A stretch of 39,535 nucleotides of DNA from Candidatus Woesearchaeota archaeon (GTDB lineage Archaea > Nanobdellota > Nanobdellia > Woesearchaeales > GW2011-AR9). A program made the translations under genes and the position numbers. Positions 7,971 to 14,811 of this stretch are shown piece after piece (position 1 is the stretch's first letter; the number at the start of each line of letters is the position of its first letter). The stretch spans positions 1 through 39,535 of the forward strand of contig JACOZP010000010.1 of NCBI GenBank assembly GCA_016181265.1. The letters run 5' to 3'. Below the pieces are notes generated by a model, which was not told where the DNA came from, ran no database searches, and was given only the letters and a program-made list of their open reading frames with translations.

Positions 7971-8553
7971 CGAGCAGATACATAACTGTTCCTGCAACGA
8001 GTGGAACAACGACGTTATCATCAACAGGTTTCTGATTGAAATCGATTTCTATCACTTCAGCAATCATCGCGGCAAAACTGCCGAGAAAAGCCTGCGACAA
8101 AGGGACGAAAATAGCCGCGGCAAGAAAGCCGACAAGTGCGCCAGCAACTGTTCCTTCCAAGAGTTTCTTACTCTTGCCGTTAAAGATATTTTTAAGCTGA
8201 CCAAATCGTTCTCCTACAATATGGCTGATAGAATCACCGAAGGCGAGAACCATGATAGAAGCAAAAGCAATATCTTGTGGGAAAAGCTGGATAACTAAGA
8301 GAACCCCGATAAAGAAGAAAATTAAACCTCTTCCGGGAAACGTTTTTCTTTGCTCCTCGCGTTCTAAATGTTTAAGGAAGAAATGGAAGAGAGGAAGGCT
8401 TTTCCGCTTGCTGATGAAGCTGGCGAGAATTCCGATGACGATTAAAAGGAAGAGTGAGAGCGAAGTGAGAATTTCATAATAGAGTAGAGTAACGACAACA
8501 ACACCGATAATCAGATGAAGGATCTGACGCAAGAGCTCTTGTTTTGTAAGCAT
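7957..8553 (-). CDS. Dolichol kinase / CTP-dependent polyprenol kinase-like membrane protein
   Basis: 198 aa with about six membrane helices. The conserved core of the SEC59/DGK1/VTE5 family is visible: FGDSISHIVGERFG, GKSKKLLEGTVAGALVGF, a proline-containing helix, AEVIEI and PVDDNVVVPLVAG. Members use CTP to phosphorylate long-chain lipids such as dolichol, diacylglycerol or phytol. In an archaeon the likely substrate is a polyprenol used for glycan carrier recycling, or an isoprenoid alcohol; this is inference. It starts at ATG 8553 and stands alone, converging with the MFS-like gene. Confidence 0.85.
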   Translation of the reverse strand: MLTKQELLRQILHLIIGVVVVTLLYYEILTSLSLFLLIVIGILASFISKRKSLPLFHFFLKHLEREEQRKTFPGRGLIFFFIGVLLVIQLFPQDIAFASIMVLAFGDSISHIVGERFGQLKNIFNGKSKKLLEGTVAGALVGFLAAAIFVPLSQAFLGSFAAMIAEVIEIDFNQKPVDDNVVVPLVAGTVMYLLVTYL

Positions 8554-8644
8554 AGATTAGAAATCGAGGCTCTATTTTAAAAGAATTGTGGAAGAAATAT
8601 ACTTAGATACTCCCCACGTCGCTTCCTCTTATCACTTCCTCTAA

Positions 8645-9412
8645 TCATATTCTCATCAATCTAGCTTTGACTTCTTCTGTGGTGAGACAACGTTTTTGGG
8701 GTAATGTATTTCTACTACTAGTGTAAACCGTTTTAGGATGTATTGAGTCGTCCATTCTACTTGGTGGTTCTATAGTTAAATCGTGAATAACGTAGAGATC
8801 TACAGAATATTCTCTAAGAAGAGTTTCAAGCACGGGTCTAAGACAGCCATCATTATATCCACCACCCGCAAAAATTCGTTTTCCTTTAAACCTGTTGAAT
8901 TCTCTACTATCTATTGGCATTCCAGTGTTATATTCAGATATGAGTGCGCTATCAAGCAAGCCTTGCTCTAGTAGTAAGCTTGTTGCAGCAGCGTAATGAT
9001 GCAACGTTTCGAGAACAACTGATCCAGCTGTTTTTGTTCTCTGCAACCAATGAAAGAAATTGATTAATCTTTTAAGATACGCATCTGTTTCTTCTTGTAA
9101 TTCTTCTAATCCTCTCAGTTGAGGAGCATTAGTCATCGGCAAATAGAATGGATGAACCAGAAGTACGATGTTTTCTTGTGCTACAGGGAAACGATACTGA
9201 AAGAGATGTTTTTCTACTGCTTTGAAGAGGCCCCTATCTTCTTCGCCAAAATATTTGTAGCGAGCACTATGTTTTCGACTATGCATGTTCTCGGCAATAA
9301 GATCTTCCCATTTTGCAAATGTTTGATTCAGCACAACCCCTTCTGGTTTTGTTGCGTGGAGAAGTCTGCGGAGATTGGGTTGGTATGGCTTTAGTTCATC
9401 AGCTTTTGACAT
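8645..9412 (-). CDS. Unknown soluble protein (255 aa)
   Basis: Not recognised. The protein is soluble, rich in His, Arg and Glu, without signal peptide or cysteine pairs. Notable stretches are VLLVHPFYLP, HHYAAATSLLLEQG, RIFAGGGYNDGCLRPVLETLL and DLYVIHDLTIEPPSRMDD, which look like alternating strands and helices of an alpha/beta domain. It diverges from rtcB with a shared upstream region of 95 bp. There is nothing to suggest transfer. Confidence 0.75.
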   Translation of the reverse strand: MSKADELKPYQPNLRRLLHATKPEGVVLNQTFAKWEDLIAENMHSRKHSARYKYFGEEDRGLFKAVEKHLFQYRFPVAQENIVLLVHPFYLPMTNAPQLRGLEELQEETDAYLKRLINFFHWLQRTKTAGSVVLETLHHYAAATSLLLEQGLLDSALISEYNTGMPIDSREFNRFKGKRIFAGGGYNDGCLRPVLETLLREYSVDLYVIHDLTIEPPSRMDDSIHPKTVYTSSRNTLPQKRCLTTEEVKARLMRI

Positions 9413-9482
9413 CTTTTTTCTTTTTGAAACGTATTTTATAAATTTATCACTTCTAAATGATTATCTATCATCTAGGCAAAAC

Positions 9483-9490
9483 CTTTATAA
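9483..9490 (+). promoter_or_regulatory. TATA box of rtcB
   Basis: TTTATAAG lies 18-25 bp before ATG 9508, and no Shine-Dalgarno intervenes. It lies inside the longer open frame that begins at 9457, so it argues for the shorter, leaderless start. Confidence 0.6.
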
Positions 9491-9507
9491 GTACTGTTCT
9501 TTCAGAT

Positions 9508-10995
9508 ATGCCTATGGAACATGTTCAAAAACCTGCCGGCCCACCAGCGGAATTAAAGCGTATTAATGCAGTAACTTGGGAACTCCCCGTGACCTATAAA
9601 GAAGGTATGCGTGTGCCGGCACGAATTCTAGCGAGTGAAGACTTAATCAAGGAAATGGATGCGGGTGTTTTTGACCAAGTGACGAATGTAGCGACGCTTC
9701 CCGGAATTACTGGCTATGCATATTGTATGCCAGATGGGCATTGGGGATATGGTTTTCCGATCGGCGGAGTAGCAGCATTTGATGTTGAGGAAGGAGGAAT
9801 CATCTCTCCTGGTGGAATTGGTTTTGACATTAATTGTGGCATGCGTTTGATGACGACAAATCTGACGATCGATGAAGTTCAACCTAAAATCAAACAGCTA
9901 GTTGATGAGTTATACAAAGCTGTACCAGCAGGCGTCGGGTGTAAAGGCTTTGTTAAAGTTTCTAAAGAAGAATTCAAAGACGTCATGCGTGATGGGGCAC
10001 AATGGTGCTTGAAGAAAGGCTTTGCTACACAACATGATATTGAACATATTGAGGATCAAGGGAAGATTGCATGGGCAGATCCAAGTAAGGTGACAGATAG
10101 AGCAATCAAGCGCGGGTTTGACCAGATCGGAACGTTAGGAAGCGGTAATCACTATCTTGAAATTCAAGTAGTCAAAGAAGAAAATATTTTTGACAAAGAA
10201 GCGGCAAAAGTGATGGGGATCAATAAGCCAGGACAAATCGTGATCATGGTCCACTGCGGTTCACGCGGGTTTGGCCATCAGATCGGTTCTGATTACTTAC
10301 GTATCTTCCTTGATGTGATGCCGAAGTACGGTATAGAAATACGAGATAAAGAGTTAGCGTGTGCCCCGTTTAATTCCCCAGAAGGGCAAGATTATTACAA
10401 AGCGATGGCCTGTGCTGCAAATATGGCGTTTGCCAACAGACAGGTTATTACTCATCGCATCCGTGAGGTCTTTAGTAAAGTTTTTGGACGGACAGCAGAA
10501 GATATGGAGATGAATCTGATCTATGATGTAGCACATAATATCGCTAAATTAGAGAAATATGTTATCGATGGCAAAGAGAAAATGCTCCTCGTACATCGAA
10601 AAGGGGCAACACGGGCATTTGGTCCAGCACGTGTGAAAGATTTACCTCAAGAATATCAAAAAATTGGGCAACCGATCATTCTTGGTGGTTCCATGGAAAC
10701 AGGTTCGTATCTTCTGTTAGGAACTGATGCTTCAGATAAAACGTTTGCTTCAACGGCGCATGGAGCAGGAAGAACAATGAGTCGAGCAGAAGCGATGCGT
10801 ACGATTAATGGGGAACAATTACAACAGACTATGGAAAAACGGGGAATATATGTTCATGCAGTGACGATGAAAGGCTTAGCAGAAGAAGCGGGAAAAGCAT
10901 ACAAAAATATCGATACGGTGGTAGATACACTTGACCAAGCAGGTATCACTCGGCCAGTTGTTGCACTTAAGCCGATCGGTAATGTAAAAGGGTAA
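9508..10995 (+). CDS. rtcB: RNA-splicing ligase RtcB
   Basis: Joins RNA 2',3'-cyclic phosphate ends to 5'-hydroxyl ends using GTP and Mn2+; in archaea it is the tRNA ligase that seals exons after intron removal. Family landmarks are all present: MPDGHWGYGFPIGGVAAFD, SPGGIGFDINCGMR (metal Cys in DINCG, about residue 110), GSGNHYLE, HCGSRG and STAHGAGR. The His of HGAGR (about residue 418) is the guanylate-accepting residue. Length from ATG 9508 is 495 aa, near the usual 480. The frame stays open to 9457, but TATA placement supports 9508. No intein is present, though rtcB is a common intein host in archaea. Confidence 0.97.
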   Translation: MPMEHVQKPAGPPAELKRINAVTWELPVTYKEGMRVPARILASEDLIKEMDAGVFDQVTNVATLPGITGYAYCMPDGHWGYGFPIGGVAAFDVEEGGIISPGGIGFDINCGMRLMTTNLTIDEVQPKIKQLVDELYKAVPAGVGCKGFVKVSKEEFKDVMRDGAQWCLKKGFATQHDIEHIEDQGKIAWADPSKVTDRAIKRGFDQIGTLGSGNHYLEIQVVKEENIFDKEAAKVMGINKPGQIVIMVHCGSRGFGHQIGSDYLRIFLDVMPKYGIEIRDKELACAPFNSPEGQDYYKAMACAANMAFANRQVITHRIREVFSKVFGRTAEDMEMNLIYDVAHNIAKLEKYVIDGKEKMLLVHRKGATRAFGPARVKDLPQEYQKIGQPIILGGSMETGSYLLLGTDASDKTFASTAHGAGRTMSRAEAMRTINGEQLQQTMEKRGIYVHAVTMKGLAEEAGKAYKNIDTVVDTLDQAGITRPVVALKPIGNVKG

Positions 10996-11251
10996 TCTTA
11001 TGGATTGGAAATTTTATATTACACTTCCGGGATTTGATCGTTCTGGCTTAGGATTTGCTGCAGATGTTGACTATCAGATTAATGATTCTCCGACAACACT
11101 GTTGATAGGATGTTTACCGGAAAAAATCTTCTTGCTCAGATAGGACATGTTTGGCAGTGCGGATCGGGAAAAACAGACTGGGGTGTGCATTATTTTCTGT
11201 TTGGTGATCACTGGGAATTAACTGGCGAAGTAAATGGTAGACTTACATTAA

Positions 11252-11304
11252 ATGTGCCAGAAAGCCCGCACTTTAGTGCGAGGATGAATGGCTTTCTAGC
11301 ACAT
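11252..11304. repeat. Palindromic block 1 in the gene after rtcB
   Basis: ATGTGCCAGAAAGC (11252-11265) pairs with GCTTTCTAGCACAT (11291-11304) over 14 bp with one mismatch. A small inner hairpin, CGCACT-TT-AGTGCG, lies at 11268-11281. The block is translated within piece 2 of the broken gene. Confidence 0.65.
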
Positions 11305-11313
11305 TTATGTCAC

Positions 11314-11387
11314 AAAGTGCGGGGTTAAGAAATCGTCTCTTTCAAGCCTCGCTCTTTAGAGCGTGGTGAGACGATTTCCCGCACTTT
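11314..11387. repeat. Palindromic block 2 in the gene after rtcB
   Basis: AAAGTGCGGG (11314-11323) and CCCGCACTTT (11378-11387) are perfect 10-bp inverted ends. Inside, AAATCGTCTC pairs with GAGACGATTT, and CGCTCT-TT-AGAGCG forms the tip. CCCGCACTTT also occurs in direct orientation at 11265-11274 inside block 1. The block carries the TAA at 11326-11328 that interrupts the frame. Confidence 0.7.
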
Positions 11388-11600
11388 TATGACTCAAACA
11401 GGGGGAGATATCCTTGTTCCAAAAAGGGATGCGAATCGTCTTATTAAAGCAAGTTGGGATTTAATATCAGTTCAGAAGAGTTTAGCTGGTTCTTTAGAGA
11501 AATGTATTCTCACACTAGAACAAAAGAAAAGAGGCTTATAACGTTTATTCAGACTCTTTGCTTCGGAATACTCCGTGTTTTAAAAGAGAATACTAACATT

Positions 11601-11636
11601 TTTATATATTCTGCTATTTATGGGTTTGAAAGGAGG
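11601..11636 (+). promoter_or_regulatory. TATA box and strong Shine-Dalgarno for the secreted cupredoxin protein
   Basis: TTTATATA at 11601-11608 is followed by AAAGGAGG at 11629-11636, 9 nt before ATG 11646. The Shine-Dalgarno sets this start and rules out the much longer open frame from 11454. Confidence 0.65.
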
Positions 11637-11645
11637 CATTTCACT

Positions 11646-12527
11646 ATGAAGAATAGACTTACTGTTACATTAACTGTTATATTGGCTTTTCTAACCCTAC
11701 TTCCGGTAGCTCTTGCAGAAATCAAACAAGTTGATCTCGAATCTGAGGTTATGGCTATCCAAAACGAAGTGGTTGGTCAAGAATTGACCGGTCCGATAGC
11801 CAAACTCTTTGGTGATGAAAAGATAAATGTACATTTAAGTACAGCCAGCGGGGAAGAATCTATTATCGGTATCATCACTGAAGATAAAAAAGTGAAAGCG
11901 CTTGGATTAAATGAAGTTTCTGATGCGTCGTTAGATGTATATACTGATGAGAAAACAGCAGCAAGAATTCTCATCGCACAAAATCCAGCAGCTCAATTAC
12001 AGAAAGCATTAGGCGAGAAGAAGATAACGTACAAAGCAAAGGGGTTCTTTCATAGGATGAAATTAGGTTTTGTTGATATGTTTGTCGATGTTCTTAAAGG
12101 AGCCGAGACTGGAGCAACAGAAGAAGAATTTGAAGTTGAGATAGTCAAAGCATTGCCGATTGTTGCAAAAGAGGAAAAGAAAGAAGAACCAAAAGAAGAA
12201 GAAGAAACCCCTTCGGGAAACGATCTAACCGGTAATACGGTTGTTGATGTCCAGCCCAAAGGAAATATCTGGGAAGTACAGCTGACAGGGTATGGTTTTG
12301 AACCAGAGATAGTTACGCTGGAAGCGGGTGATACAATTAAGTTCACGAATGTCCGTTCCGGCTCATTGAAAAATTCTCAGCTGATCGGGACACAAGCCTG
12401 CCGAGCTTTGAAAAGCAGTAAACTGGTGCCGGGAGATACGTTTGAATGGACATTTGACAAGCCCTTGAAATGCTTTATTACCGATGTCTTTATGACAACA
12501 AAAGCGGTTAGAGTCCTTGTGGAGTAA
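11646..12527 (+). CDS. Secreted protein with SCP2-like and cupredoxin-like domains
   Basis: 293 aa beginning with a Sec signal peptide (MKNRLTVTLTVILAFLTLL, cleavage probably after ALA). Residues 25-150 form a domain with VHLSTASGEESIIGII, VTDEKTAARIL-type strands and a helix, resembling SCP2-like lipid-binding modules; this is by pattern only. An acidic Lys/Glu linker (near residue 180) leads to a C-terminal cupredoxin-like domain (YGFEPEIVTLEAGDTIKFTN, then LKCFITDVFMTTKAV). One Cys and one Met sit where copper ligands occur, but the usual histidines are missing, so copper binding is doubtful. It is probably exported and anchored or soluble outside the membrane. Transcribed alone. Confidence 0.7.
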   Translation: MKNRLTVTLTVILAFLTLLPVALAEIKQVDLESEVMAIQNEVVGQELTGPIAKLFGDEKINVHLSTASGEESIIGIITEDKKVKALGLNEVSDASLDVYTDEKTAARILIAQNPAAQLQKALGEKKITYKAKGFFHRMKLGFVDMFVDVLKGAETGATEEEFEVEIVKALPIVAKEEKKEEPKEEEETPSGNDLTGNTVVDVQPKGNIWEVQLTGYGFEPEIVTLEAGDTIKFTNVRSGSLKNSQLIGTQACRALKSSKLVPGDTFEWTFDKPLKCFITDVFMTTKAVRVLVE

Positions 12528-12539
12528 AGGTTACTACTC

Positions 12540-12547
12540 TTTTTTTT
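12540..12547 (+). terminator. Oligo-T terminator after the secreted cupredoxin gene
   Basis: Eight T residues begin 13 bp after the stop codon, with no stem before them. This matches the usual archaeal intrinsic terminator, which needs only a T-tract. Confidence 0.55.
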
Positions 12548-12602
12548 CTCATTCTTGAATGAACACAAAGCATTTTAAAGGTAGAATCCTCTTCTAAAAG
12601 GT

Positions 12603-13748
12603 ATGGAGAATAGTTTGAAGGTGATGCGTGTTCTAGGTATAGATATCTACCTTCATTTCTCTTGGTGGTTTGTCTTTATCATCCTTACGTGGAGCCTCGC
12701 CACTGGTTTCTTCCCTCATTATTATCCCACTCTAACCACTCAAAGTTATTGGCTGATGGGAATAATGTCAGCAGTTTTACTTTTTGTTTCTGTTCTGCTT
12801 CATGAGTTAAGCCACTCTCTTGTTGCCCGCTTCAAAAAGATAAAGGTTAACTCAATAACCCTCTTTTTTTTCGGTGGAGTTGCCAATATCTCTAAGGAAG
12901 ATATGGAACCAAAGTCAGAATTCTTCATGGCAATTGCTGGGCCATTGTTTTCGTTAGTTTTAGCAGGGGTCTTTTATGGGTTGTATCGCTGGGATGGAAA
13001 TCTCTTTGTCACAGCAATTACATATTATCTTTATCAGTTGAACTTGATTCTTGCTGTCTTTAATCTTGTTCCAGGTTATCCGCTAGATGGTGGCCGTGCT
13101 TTCCGTGCCGTCTTGTTCGGCTATTATAAAGATCTTAAGAAAGCGACGAAGATTGCGGCTACAGGGGGAAAATTTGTTGCCGCTTTTTTATTTATCGTTG
13201 GCCTATTTTCTATGATCAGTGGCCTGGCTAATGGCTTATGGTTCATTCTCTTAGGCGGTTTTCTGTATATGATTGCTGGTGCGAGCTATGAGCAAGTTGT
13301 GATCAAAGAAACATTATCTCCGATAAAGATCAATAACTTGCTAGAACAGGATTTTCCAATTCTCTCGCCAAATATACCGTTGCAGCAGTTTATCAAAGAG
13401 TATGCAGTTTTAGGAAAACGCTTCTTTCTTGTTCAGAATGATCAGTTTCAAGGGGTAATTGATATTCAGCAAACCTTACCTGTTTCTCATAAGCTACAAA
13501 AGACATTGACCGTAAAAGATATTGCACTCTCTTTCTCACGCTCTCCTTCACTAGAAAGTAAGGCTTCAGCATATACTGCTTTTAAGATGTTTTTGGAACA
13601 GAGGAAAGAAATTCTTCCAGTGAGAGAGAAGAAGAGAGTTATTGGTTACATTACACGTGAAGCGGTGATGAATCGCTTGTTAGCTGAGTTGAAATTCAAT
13701 GATCCACATCCGATCCACGTCGTTGCACGTGTCCATCGGCGACGCTGA
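12603..13748 (+). CDS. Site-2 protease family zinc metalloprotease (M50) with CBS pair
   Basis: A membrane protease that cuts within transmembrane segments. The zinc site is seen as HELSH (residues 67-71) and the second motif as PGYPLDGGRAFR (LDGG at 161-164). About six membrane helices occupy residues 15-235, and a cytoplasmic CBS pair fills the rest, as in the SpoIVFB/archaeal S2P-CBS class in which nucleotides may regulate cleavage. The start is ATG 12603, with ATTTTAAA about 27 bp upstream, so the transcript is probably leaderless. The half-size MFS gene follows 8 bp later and is likely co-transcribed. The substrate is unknown. Confidence 0.92.
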   Translation: MENSLKVMRVLGIDIYLHFSWWFVFIILTWSLATGFFPHYYPTLTTQSYWLMGIMSAVLLFVSVLLHELSHSLVARFKKIKVNSITLFFFGGVANISKEDMEPKSEFFMAIAGPLFSLVLAGVFYGLYRWDGNLFVTAITYYLYQLNLILAVFNLVPGYPLDGGRAFRAVLFGYYKDLKKATKIAATGGKFVAAFLFIVGLFSMISGLANGLWFILLGGFLYMIAGASYEQVVIKETLSPIKINNLLEQDFPILSPNIPLQQFIKEYAVLGKRFFLVQNDQFQGVIDIQQTLPVSHKLQKTLTVKDIALSFSRSPSLESKASAYTAFKMFLEQRKEILPVREKKRVIGYITREAVMNRLLAELKFNDPHPIHVVARVHRRR

Positions 13749-13756
13749 GGTGCTTT

Positions 13757-14368
13757 ATGAATAAGACCATTAAATTGTTATTGTTATCAGATATCTTTAT
13801 CTCGACTGGCTTCGGATTGATCGGGCCGATCTTTGCTATTTTCGTCAAAGAGAATATTGCCGGGGGTACAATTTTTGCGGCAGGTATTGCAAGTACCATT
13901 TATCTTTTAGTAAAAAGTCTTTGTCAGCTTCCTTTTTCGCGGTATGTTGATGCGCATGATAACAAGGTTTTATGGTTGATTGTCGGTGCATTTCTGACTT
14001 CAATGGTTCCTTTGTTATATCTGTTCTCTACTTCCATCTATGATATCTATTTGGCGCAGGCATTATACGGTATGGCCAGCGCATTGGCTTATCCGACTTG
14101 GCTGGCGTTATGGAGCGTCAATCTTGATAAGAAACATGAAGGCTATGAATGGAGCTTATACTCAACATCAACTGGTTTAGGCGCGGCGGGGACGGCAGCA
14201 ATTGGCAGCGCCATTGCTGAGTTCATCGGATTTTCTTATACATTTGGTTTTGTTGCGCTTCTTTCTCTGTTTGGATGGATGACTCTCTTTGGTTTAGAGA
14301 GAAAAAAAGTCAAAGAGAATGGCGTTAAGTTAAAACAGTATCACCAGCGTAGAAAATTAGTAGAATAG
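13757..14368 (+). CDS. Half-size MFS-like membrane protein (six helices), paralogue 2
   Basis: 203 aa with about six membrane helices, the size of one half of an MFS transporter. It shares a pattern with the protein at 7395: MNK-I-LLL at the start, G-IGPIFAIF in helix 1, D-NK before helix 3, AQALYGMASALAYPTW-AL (paralogue 1: AGLGVAEALATPTWNAL) and a Lys-rich end. This is clear homology seen directly. A GAGGTG Shine-Dalgarno precedes the ATG. It shares an operon with the site-2 protease, but what it transports, if anything, is unknown. Confidence 0.75.
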   Translation: MNKTIKLLLLSDIFISTGFGLIGPIFAIFVKENIAGGTIFAAGIASTIYLLVKSLCQLPFSRYVDAHDNKVLWLIVGAFLTSMVPLLYLFSTSIYDIYLAQALYGMASALAYPTWLALWSVNLDKKHEGYEWSLYSTSTGLGAAGTAAIGSAIAEFIGFSYTFGFVALLSLFGWMTLFGLERKKVKENGVKLKQYHQRRKLVE

Positions 14369-14442
14369 ATGTCAAAGATTTGATGCTTGTGTTCATCTTT
14401 CATTCTCTTATCTTAGCTGTTCATTCATTTTGGAGAAGGAGG

Positions 14443-14464
14443 AAAGAAAAAAAAGAAAAAAGAA
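14443..14464 (-). terminator. T-rich terminator downstream of the micro-ORF
   Basis: On the minus strand this reads as three runs of T separated by single C residues, the longest eight T. It lies 42-63 bp after the micro-ORF stop and is a good archaeal T-tract terminator candidate. Confidence 0.4.
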
Positions 14465-14505
14465 TAACCGTTTTGAGCTAAGATTAACCCATCATCACTG
14501 ATTAT

Positions 14506-14547
14506 CTATTGTCGTTTTTTCTTAGCTGCTGCTTTTTTCTTAGCCAT
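14506..14547 (-). CDS. Possible 13-residue Lys/Ala-rich micro-peptide
   Basis: The frame encodes MAKKKAAAKKKRQ. A GAGGTG Shine-Dalgarno lies about 9 nt before the ATG, and a TATA-like stretch (ATTAATATATG on the minus strand, near 14593-14604) lies another 45 bp upstream, so it has the layout of an expressed unit. The sequence resembles the tails of basic DNA- or RNA-binding proteins. It may be a genuine micro-gene, the remnant of a larger Lys/Ala-rich protein, or part of a small RNA. Evidence is positional only. Confidence 0.35.
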   Translation of the reverse strand: MAKKKAAAKKKRQ

Positions 14548-14811
14548 TAAATCAGACACCTCTTTTATTGATATCATTGGAATGATTATGATCATATATT
14601 AATGTTTCCCTACTTTTTTTCACGACGATTTTTAAAAATTTCTCGTCGGAAAAAAAAGATGATTTATTTACAATAGAAAGAAGAGATTTTAGGTGTTCTG
14701 TCAGAATTTTTTTGAAAAAAAATACACGAAAAATATCCCAAAGAAAACCTGACCTTTCACTTTTCCTCCATCACCATAATCTTTAAAAGAGTAAGCTACG
14801 CTTTTAAGTGG

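Larger units (their letters stand above)
11000..11541 (+). pseudogene. Unknown gene after rtcB, broken by a frameshift and palindromic inserts
   Basis: Three frame pieces read as one former gene 4 bp after rtcB. Piece 1 (11000-11143, 47 aa) begins MDWKFYITLPGFDRSGLGF. Piece 2 is in another phase, open from about 11086 with an ATG at 11110, and contains GHVWQCGSGKTDWGVHYFLF; it ends at TAA 11326-11328. Piece 3 resumes in exactly the phase of piece 2 and includes ATG 11389 and GGDILVPKRDANRLIKASWD, ending at TAA 11539-11541. Two hairpin blocks (11252-11304, 11314-11387) lie around the internal stop. The family is not recognised. A sequencing error could account for the frameshift, but not easily for the palindromes. 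Confidence 0.6.
14369..14811. other. Intergenic region with micro-ORF and MutS promoter
   Basis: 443 bp without a normal-sized gene. It contains a 13-codon minus-strand ORF with its own promoter-like and terminator-like signals (separate entries), several poly-A and poly-T runs, and at 14783-14790 a TTTAAAAG box about 26 bp before mutS. No tRNA or palindromic element was seen in it. Confidence 0.6.

Noticed and set aside
9457-9507. 17-codon upstream extension of RtcB
   Set aside because: The TATA box of the gene lies within it, and RtcB family proteins do not have such a leader.
11454-11645. 64-codon N-terminal extension of the secreted cupredoxin protein
   Set aside because: A strong Shine-Dalgarno and a signal peptide begin at ATG 11646, and the extension overlaps the end of the broken gene in another frame.
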